From contig AJWJ01000190.1 of NCBI GenBank assembly GCA_000277445.1, positions 1 through 39,885 of the forward strand: a stretch of DNA of 39,885 nucleotides. The letters are read 5' to 3'. The first letter of the stretch is position 1. Every line of letters starts with the position of its first letter. This stretch comes from Polysphondylium violaceum. Taxonomy: Eukaryota; Evosea; Eumycetozoa; Dictyosteliales; Dictyosteliaceae. Made by a program: the position numbers and the translations under genes. Shown piece by piece: positions 1-8,490 of the stretch. Under the pieces are notes generated by a model. That model was not told where the DNA came from and made no database searches. It worked only from the letters and a program-made list of their open reading frames with translations.

Positions 1-259
1 AACAGATAGAGGAAAATTGGTTATACCAATTTAATTCTTTTTTTTTTTTATCATTCAAATTCACATACTTGCAACACACACTTTCAGTATTATTACATAA
101 TCTTTATTCAACTCAAAAACTCAACACTTCCAATTCTCTCCCTCTTCTTCCTCTTTTTTCCCTTGAATCCATCCTAACATATCCGTAAACAATTGTATAA
201 TAAAAGAAATAAAGAATGGATTTATTTTTCCTTTTTTGTAATAAATACTTTTGGTATAT
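1..259. other. Intergenic, left edge
   Basis: AT-rich, with a T9 run and pyrimidine-rich stretches (TTCC/CTCTTC around 130-170). It lies downstream of the minus-strand gene that ends at 260, so it probably holds that gene's 3' UTR. No coding frame is supported. Confidence 0.5.
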
Positions 260-1237
260 TTATTTTCGAGATTTAAAAAACTTTTTCTTTTTTAATTGTT
301 TTTTAGATAAAGTAGGTGTAGGAGTCGTAGTATCATTTACAGTATTGGTAATAGCATTTGGATTTTGATAATCTTTATAAATATTATAAAAATGACTGTT
401 TCTATAAAGATATTTTTTGGTTATATAGTTTTTGTTGAAAAGTTTGGATTGAATTATTTTGTTTTCTGGATTATCATCAATTATATTATATATCTTGATT
501 GGTGTTGGATAATATGGGAATAAATTTACACTTTCATCGAGCTGTTCTTCTTGATCATCACCACCGTCAACATCTAGATTTTCTTGTTTTTGTTCTTGTT
601 CTTGCTCTTTTTGATTTTCCTCTTCCTCAACTTGTTGACTTTCTTTTTCTTCTTTTTCTTTAGTTTCATTATCTGAATTTTTAATTTCCTGTTCTCCTTT
701 ACTATCATCATTATCATTATTACTATTGCTATTAATATTTTCAATTAAATCAATTTGATCTAAAATTGGTTGTGATAGAAATATATCTTTATATTCATAA
801 TTTAAAGTATTTATATTTGCAAAGGAATCGCTATACTCTGATTCAGTGTTTTTATATACAATTTGGTTTTTTTTCATTGGAGTCGGGATTGATTGATAGA
901 ATTTGATTTCATCGAGTGTAACCACGCATTGTCGAAGTTTTTGTAATCTTTCTTTTCTTTCTTGTTCATTGTATCTGTGATTACTATTGCCACTATTACT
1001 CTTGCTTATACTGTTTTGAACAAACTTTGATAGTTTTCTTTTCCTCTGAGCATTGTCTAATGACTCTAAATACTCTTGTCTTTGTGAATGTATTAGAGTC
1101 AGTGATTTATATAGTAATGGTAATTGAGGTTCTGTTGATAAATATTGACAAGATGATTTAAATAGTTTAATTCCAACAACAACATCACCATCATCATCTA
1201 TATCAGTGCTAATATCATTATCTATTTCCCTTTTCAT
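260..1237 (-). CDS. Unrecognised charged protein, 325 aa
   Basis: A single-exon frame of 325 aa starting at the ATG at 1237; the frame is open a little further upstream but has no ATG there. I do not recognise the family. The N-terminal third (residues 1-110) is not low-complexity and contains a basic, probably helical stretch (QRKRKLSKF, then EQERKERLQKLRQ). A conserved-looking segment follows (VTLDEIKFYQSIPTPMKKN). The middle (about 170-240) is a Glu/Gln/Asn/Lys-rich acidic, likely coiled-coil or disordered tract. A Tyr/Asn-rich region and a very basic tail (KKQLKKKKFFKSRK) end the protein. The basic tail could be a nuclear signal, but that is inference. No signal peptide or membrane segment is visible. 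The next gene upstream on this strand is SUMO, 539 bases away. Confidence 0.7.
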   Translation of the reverse strand: MKREIDNDISTDIDDDGDVVVGIKLFKSSCQYLSTEPQLPLLYKSLTLIHSQRQEYLESLDNAQRKRKLSKFVQNSISKSNSGNSNHRYNEQERKERLQKLRQCVVTLDEIKFYQSIPTPMKKNQIVYKNTESEYSDSFANINTLNYEYKDIFLSQPILDQIDLIENINSNSNNDNDDSKGEQEIKNSDNETKEKEEKESQQVEEEENQKEQEQEQKQENLDVDGGDDQEEQLDESVNLFPYYPTPIKIYNIIDDNPENKIIQSKLFNKNYITKKYLYRNSHFYNIYKDYQNPNAITNTVNDTTTPTPTLSKKQLKKKKFFKSRK

Positions 1238-1775
1238 ATTTATTTTACACAAATACAGAAGGCATTATAAAAACGAGTTAAAGTTTTTTTTTGAATTTTT
1301 TTTTTTTATCGTTTTTAATCAAAGATAAAATGGACAGAGTTTTGGAAAAATAGCCAACAGCTCCAATGTGAGAAGAAGATACAGGATATCCTTGGTTGGT
1401 TCCGTATCTTTGTTATCATCAAAGATACTTCAATATCTTCTTTGCCTGTTTTTCGATATCAATATAAATTTACAAATGAATGTTGCTCTAGATGAATGAT
1501 TACTCCTTCAAAACAATTTTCACACATTATTGTTTGGATTAGCCAATTGGTTGTAGCATTATTATAAAGTCGGGCTATGAGTTATAGTTGCAATTTCAGA
1601 CATTTTGAGTCTTCTCATTAAATGTTTATTTTAATATCAATAACATATCGAATGATAAATCGATCTTGTAATTATTTAAAAAATTTCTCTCTATTTCCCT
1701 TTGGATGTAAAATAATACAATCCTTGAGAAATGAGACGACTACTAGTACATATTGACTTGTGTATATAAAATGAA
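1238..1775. other. Intergenic, with nested hairpin
   Basis: About 540 bases between the unrecognised gene and the 3' end of the first SUMO gene, both on the minus strand. It should carry the promoter of the 260-1237 gene. It is less AT-extreme than other gaps here. At 1375-1440 it holds two nested perfect inverted repeats (7 bp and 9 bp), listed separately. No coding frame is supported. Confidence 0.5.
1375..1440. repeat. Nested inverted repeat (hairpin)
   Basis: GAAGATA at 1375-1381 pairs with TATCTTC at 1434-1440. Inside it, GTATCTTTG at 1404-1412 pairs perfectly with CAAAGATAC at 1420-1428 across a 7-base loop. This could be an RNA hairpin or a protein-binding dyad; neither is shown. Confidence 0.45.
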
Positions 1776-2154
1776 TTAATTGTTGCTACCACCTACTTGC
1801 ATAATAGTAACATCAATGATATCATCGTTTTCCATATTTAACTAAAATAGAATTGTATTATTAGTAAAATTGGCGGTAGAATTACTCACAATAAATGATA
1901 CATACTTGTTTTGGAGTGTTTTCATAATCGATTCTATTACCTTCATAGAGGAAACGGAGTGAGCTAGGATTTACACCCTTTTTGCTTGAGTATGCGTCCA
2001 TTAATTTCTTGAGTGGAGTTGTTTTCTTAATTTTAAAGAAAACTTCACCACCATTTGAATCTAATACTTTAATGTTGATTTGTTCTTGATCACCACCCTC
2101 TTTTTTAACTTCTTCATTATTATTATTATTATTATTATTATTGTTGTCTGACAT
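1776..2154 (-). CDS. sumo: SUMO paralogue with poly-Asn N-terminus
   Basis: Small ubiquitin-like modifier, conjugated to Lys of target proteins by E1/E2/E3 enzymes. Two exons, 2154-1906 and 1841-1776, joined in phase 0 at a GTATGT donor, give 104 aa. The ubiquitin fold runs from about residue 26 (INIKVLDSNGGEVFFKIKK) to the C-terminus, with the SUMO hallmark FLYEGNRI. The tail NMENDDIIDVTIMQVGG-SNN leaves Gly100-Gly101 after a Ulp/SENP protease removes three residues. An N-terminal run of ten Asn precedes VKKE (residues 16-19), a psi-K-x-E site of the kind SUMO-2/3 uses for chains. It has MQVGG where canonical SUMOs have QQTGG. It lies 401 bases downstream of a second SUMO gene with the same intron position, so the pair arose by tandem duplication. 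Confidence 0.93.
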
Positions 2155-2156
2155 TC

Positions 2157-2555
2157 TTTTAGTTTATATTAAAATTCTAAATGAATATGGCAGAAACAAT
2201 ATTTCACGCCAAACGAGGAGGGATTGGTACGAAATTATTTTCTTTTCTTTTTTTTTTTTTTTTTAAAATTATCGCATAATTATTTTCAAGTTACAGATGA
2301 TTGAGTATGCATAATATGAAATAGGAGATGTAGCTTCTCAACAATCAATATAGCTTTGTTGTTTGATTCCAATACTTCTGACCTGATGTTTTCTTGTTGT
2401 TATTTTAAATTCTATAGAATATAGATAGATAGATTGAGAGATATTAAACTAAATGACTACAAACAATGCTAAACAATAAATACAAATTTGTTTCTAGAAA
2501 AGATTTATACATGATCGTTTTTTTATTTTTATTTTTATCAATATAAGAAGAATAT
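2157..2555. other. Spacer between the two SUMO genes
   Basis: About 400 bases holding the 3' UTR of the upstream SUMO gene and the promoter of the downstream one. It contains a T-rich run near 2242-2264 and a GATAGATAGATTGAGAGATA stretch near 2421. No coding frame is supported. Confidence 0.5.
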
Positions 2556-2944
2556 TTAGATTGAAAAGGATCCACCAGTTTGTTGGAGAACAACATCAAT
2601 AGCATCATCGTTTTCCATGTTTAACTTTAATAATGAATTAGAATGAGTAAAATTTGTATAGACAAATATAAATTGAAAATAATGTTATAAAAGAGTGTAC
2701 TTACTTCCTTTGGAGTGCTGTCAGAGTTTAATCTTTGACCATCATAAAGGAAACGAATAGAGTTTAAAGACACACCTGAACGACTAGCGTAAGCTTCCAT
2801 CAACTTACGTAATGGTGTGCTTCTCTTGATCTTAAAGAAAACTTCACCACCTTGAGAGTTTTGTACTTTTAAGTTGATTTGTTCATCACCTTCTTTTTTA
2901 ACATCTTCAGTTGGTGGAACATTACCTTCTTCTTTGGCTGACAT
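2556..2944 (-). CDS. sumo: SUMO, canonical QQTGG form
   Basis: Small ubiquitin-like modifier of 102 aa. Exons 2944-2705 and 2624-2556 join in phase 0 at a GTAAGT donor, exactly the intron position of the neighbouring SUMO gene. Residues 22-98 form the ubiquitin-like fold (INLKVQNSQGGEVFFKIKR, FLYDGQRL, MENDDAIDVVLQQTGG). Gly97-Gly98 is followed by SFSI, which a SUMO protease must remove before conjugation. VKKE at residues 15-18 fits the psi-K-x-E consensus for chain formation. Because it has the canonical QQTGG end and no poly-Asn insert, I take this as the copy closer to the ancestral gene. It is divergently arranged with PIG-C, with 193 bases between the two start codons. Confidence 0.95.
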
Positions 2945-2950
2945 TTCTAT

Positions 2951-2972
2951 TTCTATCTATCTATCTATCTAG
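2951..2972. repeat. CTAT microsatellite
   Basis: Five tandem CTAT units immediately upstream of the canonical SUMO start codon, so probably in its 5' UTR. Confidence 0.7.
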
Positions 2973-3137
2973 TTAATTGTGACAATGAAAAAAAAGAAAA
3001 AATGAAATGGTGTTCACTCCCGCATACACTTTTCTCTTTCACAAATTTTTTTTTTTTAAATTATTTTTTATTTATTTTTAGTTTGATGTAGTAAAGTGCA
3101 GGGAAACACACTCTCGTTTGTTACTATATCTATTCAT

Positions 3138-4855
3138 ATGGAGAATCAAAAACATAGTGGTGCATCGTCACCTTCCACGACACAATTAGGTGGGTCAACG
3201 CAAATTCCAAGTATTAGTAACAATAGCAGTAGTACAGAATTGGATAGATGTCATTATTGTGGAAATGAGTTGACCACCAATAATGTAAATATCATGATAT
3301 TAATAATAATAAAAAGCGGGAAATAAACAAGAAAGCTAATCTGTCATTTTACTATTTTATTTATCTAATATAGAAAATGATACATAATGGGTCATCATCC
3401 ACCCCGCCTACTACAACAGGAAATTTAATACATTGTACCAATGTACAAACACCTTTATCATCATCTTCACCTAAAATAATATCAACAACAACCACAACAA
3501 ATATAAATACGATAGATACATATAGTTCATCATCATCATCATCTAGTTCTTCTTCCTCTTCCTCATCTAGTTCACTTACATCCCCGATTTCAAACACGAT
3601 AACAAACAGTAATAGTAATAATAATAGTAATACAGAAACAACGCCTATAATAACAACACCCTCTACGTCGACAACATCCACAACATTAAAATGGAGAAAG
3701 AATTTATATGAAAAACAATCATTTGCAGATAATTATACAGATGAAACATTCTTGATTGGATTAGTTCAAAATGCTAATTTTATGAAATATGATTTCTGGA
3801 CAGTAGTTTTAGATAGTTTTACTGTTTCTCAACAAATCACCTCTGTAATATTATTTGTTATTATATTTTTTCATTCTCTCAAATATACATTATCATTACC
3901 ATTTCTCGTTGGAATGGCTGGTATTTTTTTAGTTTTAGGTTATATAGTTTTAATTATTATTGATCCAACTTCAAATTGTATGTATATCGTTGTTTATTAT
4001 AATATACATATAGAAACATATATATATTAACAATTATATAAAAGTTAATACAATCAAAGATAGTATATTACATGTTGTTTTATTATTTGGTACAGTGTAT
4101 GGATTATCACCAGTGCTAAGAACTCTAACAAATTCATTTAGTGATGATACCATTTGGGCACTTACTTTTATTTTATTATTGGCTCATTTATTTTTCCATG
4201 ATTATGGCTATACAAATAATGAAACTGTAAAGTAAGTGTTATGTGATGTTATTATATCATATTTATTTATTTATCGTATACATGAGATTTAAAATAATAA
4301 TAGTAATAATCTCACCTCACCACGACCACCACACCTAAAAAACAACAAAACACCACTTCAAAATTCTAAATTTATTATAATTGAAACAACATAGATTTTC
4401 AGCACCCATATCTCTGAATGCAGCTATTTTTGCATCGGTACTTTTGGGATCAAGATTAGCGAGTAATACTCATGTGTTTATGTTAATCACCTATGCTATT
4501 CAAACATTTGCTCTCTTTCCAATACTCAGACATCACCTCAAACGACATAGTATGGAATTACATGCTGGCTTAACTGTTATCCTCTGCGTAACTTGTAGTG
4601 CTCTATTATTAGGAATGAGTACTCTGTTGGCGTTAATTTATGTAGGTATCATTATAACAATAACCTTTGTCTGTCCAATTTGGTTAATTTGGATTCAAAA
4701 ATACAAAAAGTATGTACACTACTCCTACTACTATTATAATATTTTATCGGTGGATGGGATTGCATGTTGACTAATGCTTTTATTTTAATTATAGTGAAAT
4801 TAATGGACCATGGGACGAAGCTTCTGTTATTTCACAGAGTGGAGGTGAATTTTAA
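3138..4855 (+). CDS. pigC: PIG-C, GPI-GlcNAc transferase subunit
   Basis: PIG-C/Gpi2, a membrane subunit of the ER complex that transfers GlcNAc to phosphatidylinositol, the first step of GPI-anchor synthesis. Five exons (3138-3284, 3374-3977, 4045-4231, 4395-4709, 4795-4855) join in consistent phase to give 437 aa. Family landmarks are [17 protein letters not shown], the [15 protein letters not shown] segment, [15 protein letters not shown] and the C-terminal [10 protein letters not shown]. Several hydrophobic segments fit a multi-pass protein. The N-terminal 150 residues are a Ser/Thr/Asn-rich low-complexity extension absent from the roughly 300-aa animal protein; it carries CHYCGNEL, a lone CxxC pair. 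The short final exon is needed to reach the conserved C-terminus. AATAAA overlaps the stop codon region. Confidence 0.95.
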
Positions 4856-5264
4856 TAAAATAAATCTAAGCACACATGCACCAATTCAACAAGAGATCTT
4901 TACCTGCCCGATAACAGTGTGTGGGTATTGTGTGATTAGTTCTCTTTTTTTTTTAAAAACAAAAGATTGTGTCTTTTTATTCAGAAATAGACTTGTTTAA
5001 ACTAAAACATCAACAATAACCAATTTTTTCGGCAGAAGAATGTTCAAGAAATTTGAATGATGGATGTGATTCTTTATCGGCCAATAAACATTGGATGAGA
5101 TGGCTTGCATTATTACTAAAACTCAAGTTGAGTTCTATTTGGAAATTGAGAGAAAAAAGTATTTAAGGATCATGAATCGAGGTTCTTTACAACAATTCAT
5201 TCATCAAATACATTATTTATTATCTCATCAACAACATAGTATTGTAAATTAATTTAATTTTAAA
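4856..5264. other. Intergenic, PIG-C end to first AA10-like gene
   Basis: Contains the PIG-C 3' UTR and the promoter of the 5265 gene. There is a 15-base odd-centred palindrome AACTCAAGTTGAGTT at 5120-5134 and a TATA-like TATTTAA at 5160-5166. No coding frame is supported. Confidence 0.55.
5160..5166 (+). promoter_or_regulatory. TATA-like element, AA10-like gene 1
   Basis: TATTTAA preceded by an A-run, 98 bases before the ATG. The second AA10-like gene has the same arrangement (A-run, one base, TATTTAA) 58 bases before its ATG, so the element appears to have been copied with the gene. Confidence 0.5.
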
Positions 5265-6005
5265 ATGAACAAATTATTTTCATTAGTTTTCTTAATTGTC
5301 TGTGTATCTTTCACAAATGGTCATGGATATGGAGTTGGATCTTTAATGTCAAGACAAATCAAATGTACCACGAGTCCAAGTTTTTCCATTTGGTGGCCTG
5401 AAGATGGTAGTGGAATCGGTGATTTAGGCTGCAAGAATGCATTTCAATATGTAAAAGCCAAAACTGGTAGTGCAGATGCTGCTAGATATCAATTTGTACA
5501 AAAGAATGAATATTCAGTTTTGATTCCAAATTATGCTGCTGGTTATAGTGCTTTAACTGCCGCCGTTCCCAAGAGTTTATGTTCAGCTGGAGCTGTTAGT
5601 GCCGGTGGTCAATTTGGTGATAAGAGTGGCATGAGTATTCCAAATACATGGCTTTTGAATAAAATCACGGTACCATCCACTAGTGCATCATCTAAAAATG
5701 TTACATTTGAATTTTGTGCCACAGCTGCTCATAATCCAAGCTATTGGGAATTTTATGTCACTAAATCTGGTTTCAACATTAAAACTCAAAACCTCACTTG
5801 GAATGATCTCACCTTGATCCAAAGTACTCCAAACACACCCGCCGTTACAAACACTGCTGCCAATTGTGAATCTTCCAAAGCATACAAGATCCCAATCACC
5901 CTTCCAGCTAGATACCAAGGTGCAACTCTCTTGGTTAGATGGCAACGTATTGATTCAGTTGGTGAATGTTTCATCAATTGTTCAGATTTCATCTTTTCTG
6001 TATAA
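5265..6005 (+). CDS. Secreted AA10/CBM33-like LPMO, copy 1
   Basis: Single-exon 246-aa protein resembling AA10 lytic polysaccharide monooxygenases (CBM33, chitin-binding type-4 fold), copper enzymes that oxidatively cut chitin or cellulose. Residues 1-19 form a signal peptide ending TNG, so the mature protein starts HGYG with His20 first, as the histidine brace requires. The second brace His is His156 in CATAAHNPSYWEFYV, matching the AA10 H-x4-W-x-FY motif. MSRQIKC near the N-terminus and the C-terminal YKIPITLPARYQGATLLVRW to NCSDFIFSV also fit the fold. Paired Cys suggest disulphides. Likely substrates are stalk/spore-coat cellulose or dietary chitin, by inference only. It is first of three tandem copies. 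AATAAA lies at 6086. Confidence 0.85.
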   Translation: MNKLFSLVFLIVCVSFTNGHGYGVGSLMSRQIKCTTSPSFSIWWPEDGSGIGDLGCKNAFQYVKAKTGSADAARYQFVQKNEYSVLIPNYAAGYSALTAAVPKSLCSAGAVSAGGQFGDKSGMSIPNTWLLNKITVPSTSASSKNVTFEFCATAAHNPSYWEFYVTKSGFNIKTQNLTWNDLTLIQSTPNTPAVTNTAANCESSKAYKIPITLPARYQGATLLVRWQRIDSVGECFINCSDFIFSV

Positions 6006-6328
6006 CCCTCTGTTCTATATAATCATTTTATTTGAAATTCTTTAATCAAAACCCTTTGTGGACCTCTTTTATATTTAAATTGTACAATAAAAAAAAAAAA
6101 TCTTGTTAATTATGCTTTTTTATCAAAAATTTAAATGTGTATATGTTATATGATATCATATCATGAAACCTAAAAAAGAAAGAGATATTATATTTTTTCA
6201 CCTCGGAAGATATTGTTCGGGTCCAAATTTTTTTTTTTAATATTTTTTTGCATTTTTACTCTTTTTGCCAAAGTTACCCTCTTTTTTTTTCTTTTAAAAT
6301 TTTTTAAATTTTGGCCAAGATATTATTT

Positions 6329-6444
6329 GATTGCCCATTAATATTTGGTACAGAAAATAAATTCAATAAATGGGACGGTATATTTGATGGACTATGGTAT
6401 TACTTTGAACGCGTTGTACAATGCCAAACTATGAATGGGCAATC
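6329..6444. repeat. Long imperfect inverted repeat
   Basis: GATTGCCCATTAATATTTGG at 6329-6348 is the near-complement of 6424-6444 (one substitution in the first 15 bases, then one inserted base). The arms are about 75 bases apart, and the internal flanks share a further TTGG...TACA similarity. Confidence 0.6.
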
Positions 6445-6532
6445 AAAAGATATGTTTTTTATTATAATATATTCAATTTCAAAAATTGAAGCGACACAAC
6501 GACGGATTATCCCACTATGTGATGTAAAAAAC

Positions 6533-6540
6533 TATTTAAA
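6533..6540 (+). promoter_or_regulatory. TATA-like element, AA10-like gene 2
   Basis: TATTTAAA after an A-run, 58 bases before the ATG at 6599. Same local layout as the element before copy 1. Confidence 0.5.
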
Positions 6541-6598
6541 TCCAAAGAGAAAAGGTAAAAAGAAATCATTTTTTTAATCATTAATATATTACTACACA

Positions 6599-7339
6599 AT
6601 GAAGAATTTAACAATTTGCTTATTAATACTTTCAATTATTTCTTTCACAAATGGACATGGGTATGGAGTTGGAGATTTGATGTCTAGACAAATCAAATGT
6701 ACTACTAGTCCTAGCTTTTCTATCTGGTGGCCTGAAGATGGTACTGGAATCGCAAATTTAGCTTGTAGAGCTGCATATCAACATGTTGCAACCAAAACTG
6801 GTAGTGCAGATGCTGCTAGATATCAATTTGTACAAAAGAATGAATATTCAGTTTTGATTCCAAATTATGCCGCTGGTTATAGTGCTTTAACTGCCGCCGT
6901 TCCAGATTCTTTATGTTCTGCTCACGCTGTCAATAATGCAGTTCAATTTGGTGACAAGAGTGGTATGAGTATTCCAAATAACTGGCTTTTAAATACAATC
7001 ACAGTACCATCCACTAGTACAGCATCCAAAGATGTAGTTTTTGAATTTTGTGCCACAGCTGCTCATAATCCAAGCTTTTGGGAATTTTATGTTACAAATT
7101 CAGGTTTTAATATTCAAACTTCAAACCTCACTTGGAGTGATCTCACTTTGATTCATTCAACTGGAGATAATTTACCAGTCACAAACACCAACGCAAATTG
7201 TGAGGCTAGTAAAGCATACAAGATCCCTATCACTTTACCAGCTAGATACCAAGGTGCAACTTTATTAGTCAGATGGCAACGTGTTGATCCAGTTGGTGAA
7301 TGTTTTATCAATTGCTCAGATTTTATTTTCTCTGTATAA
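6599..7339 (+). CDS. Secreted AA10/CBM33-like LPMO, copy 2
   Basis: Single-exon 246-aa tandem paralogue of the 5265 gene, colinear with it and without gaps. The 19-residue signal peptide also ends TNG, so His20 becomes residue 1 of the mature protein (HGYGVGDLMSRQIKC). His156 in CATAAHNPSFWEFYV completes the copper brace, and the C-terminal LVRWQRVDPVGECF-NCSDFIFSV is conserved. Differences from copy 1 are scattered and mainly conservative, except across codons for residues 65-102, where the two genes are almost identical at DNA level (112 bases with one difference). That suggests gene conversion. Both brace histidines are present, so it is predicted active; the substrate is unknown. Confidence 0.85.
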   Translation: MKNLTICLLILSIISFTNGHGYGVGDLMSRQIKCTTSPSFSIWWPEDGTGIANLACRAAYQHVATKTGSADAARYQFVQKNEYSVLIPNYAAGYSALTAAVPDSLCSAHAVNNAVQFGDKSGMSIPNNWLLNTITVPSTSTASKDVVFEFCATAAHNPSFWEFYVTNSGFNIQTSNLTWSDLTLIHSTGDNLPVTNTNANCEASKAYKIPITLPARYQGATLLVRWQRVDPVGECFINCSDFIFSV

Positions 7340-7676
7340 TAAATAGGAATCTATTTTATTTATTTTTTCAATCACACCCACTATCTCTTTATTTAGTATA
7401 AATATACAAATAATTCTTTAAACATTGATTTTTAATATACAATCAAAAACAACAATAGTCAATAGTAACATTGACAATAATAATAGATTTACTTTATCCT
7501 GATTTACAAATCTTACCCCCCTCAAGTTAACTTTTTTTTTTTACCACTTCAAACTACCCGGTGTTTTTTCCAAAAAAAATATAAATATCAAACACAACAC
7601 TTAAATTCTGACTTTATATTTTATTCATCATCATCATCACAATATCTTTATCTATATTTATTATTTATATATTATA
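7340..7676. other. Intergenic between AA10-like copies 2 and 3
   Basis: AT-rich, with a short C-rich CCCCCTCAAGTTAAC near 7516, and TATAAATA at 7580-7587, a likely TATA element for copy 3. No coding frame is supported. Confidence 0.5.
7580..7587 (+). promoter_or_regulatory. TATA-like element, AA10-like gene 3
   Basis: TATAAATA, 89 bases before the ATG at 7677. Confidence 0.45.
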
Positions 7677-8405
7677 ATGAAGATTATATATTTATTTATT
7701 ATTTTAATTATTTCACTATATTATGTGGATGCAAGAGGATATGCAGTTTATCCTCGATCTCGTCAAGCATTTTGTGCAGATAATAGGAAAAATAATTTTT
7801 TTTATCCATTAGATGGGAGTGGAATCAAGGATCCAGCATGTAGAAAAGCATGGAGAGAAAGTGGACCTAAATTTGTCATGCGAAAAAATGAATACACTGT
7901 CTATGTGCCTCACTACAAGATGGGAATCAATGCACTTCAAGCTCAAGTACCCCGTTACCTTTGCTCTGCTGGCGATGTATACAAGAGTGGGAACAGTATA
8001 CCAAACATTTGGACTGCGACAGTGATCAGTGTGCCTTACCAATCACTAGAGGGTGAAAGAATCAATTACAAGTATTGCGAGACCTCTATTACAAGAAATC
8101 ATGAGAGCAATCTCTGGGAATTTTATATCACCGAGCCAGGATTCAATATAGACAAACAAACTCTTACTTGGGATGACTTGATAATGTTTTACAATGTGAC
8201 CAACATCTTACCAGAAGAACAACAAGAAACCAATGAATATTGTCCCACAGGTACCCTTTACAAGATCCCAATCACCCTTCCAGTTCGATATGAGAGAGCA
8301 ACTCTCCTAGTTAGATACCAAAGCACTGATCTTCGAGGCAAATGTGAAATTTCTTGTTCAGATTATTTATTCAAACCAATCTTGCGTAAGAAACTATTAA
8401 AATAA
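7677..8405 (+). CDS. AA10-like protein with Arg for brace His1
   Basis: Single-exon 242-aa divergent third member of the AA10/CBM33-like cluster. A signal peptide (residues 1-19, ending VDA) precedes RGYAVYPRSRQAFC. The mature N-terminal residue, which must be His to bind copper in known LPMOs, is here Arg20, coded AGA. The second brace position is kept: His142 in NHESNLWEFYI lies five residues before the conserved Trp, as in copies 1 and 2. Other landmarks persist (YPLDGSGIKDPAC, KNEYTVYVPHY, IPNIW, YKIPITLPVRYERATLLVRY, CEISCSDYLF). The frame is intact and well conserved, so it looks functional but probably not as a copper monooxygenase. An analogous natural His1-to-Arg change is known in some fungal AA9-like proteins. 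A carbohydrate-binding or structural role is inference. Confidence 0.8.
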   Translation: MKIIYLFIILIISLYYVDARGYAVYPRSRQAFCADNRKNNFFYPLDGSGIKDPACRKAWRESGPKFVMRKNEYTVYVPHYKMGINALQAQVPRYLCSAGDVYKSGNSIPNIWTATVISVPYQSLEGERINYKYCETSITRNHESNLWEFYITEPGFNIDKQTLTWDDLIMFYNVTNILPEEQQETNEYCPTGTLYKIPITLPVRYERATLLVRYQSTDLRGKCEISCSDYLFKPILRKKLLK

Positions 8406-8490
8406 AGTATTATTATTCTATCCCGATAGTATAACGCAAGGTAAAAGGTAATTTGTTCTTTGAGTTGATTGGTCCACAGGAGATTAATCT

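Larger units (their letters stand above)
6006..6598. other. Intergenic between AA10-like copies 1 and 2
   Basis: Carries the 3' UTR of copy 1 and the promoter of copy 2. It holds an imperfect long inverted repeat (6329-6348 with 6424-6444), a 19-base palindrome TTCAATTTCAAAAATTGAA at 6472-6490 and TATTTAAA at 6533-6540. An 88-codon open frame at 6311-6577 has no ATG and overlaps the TATA-like element, so I do not call it a gene. Confidence 0.5.

Noticed and set aside
1300-1440. C/D-box snoRNA suggested by TGATGAT on the minus strand
   Set aside because: No matching D box (CTGA) or terminal stem was found at a suitable distance.
3361-3681. 106-codon minus-strand frame of Val, Ile and Asp/Glu runs
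   Set aside because: It is antisense to the Ser/Thr-rich N-terminus of PIG-C.
6311-6577. 88-codon plus-strand frame before AA10-like copy 2
   Set aside because: It has no ATG start, contains inverted repeats and overlaps the TATA-like element, so it is more likely promoter sequence.
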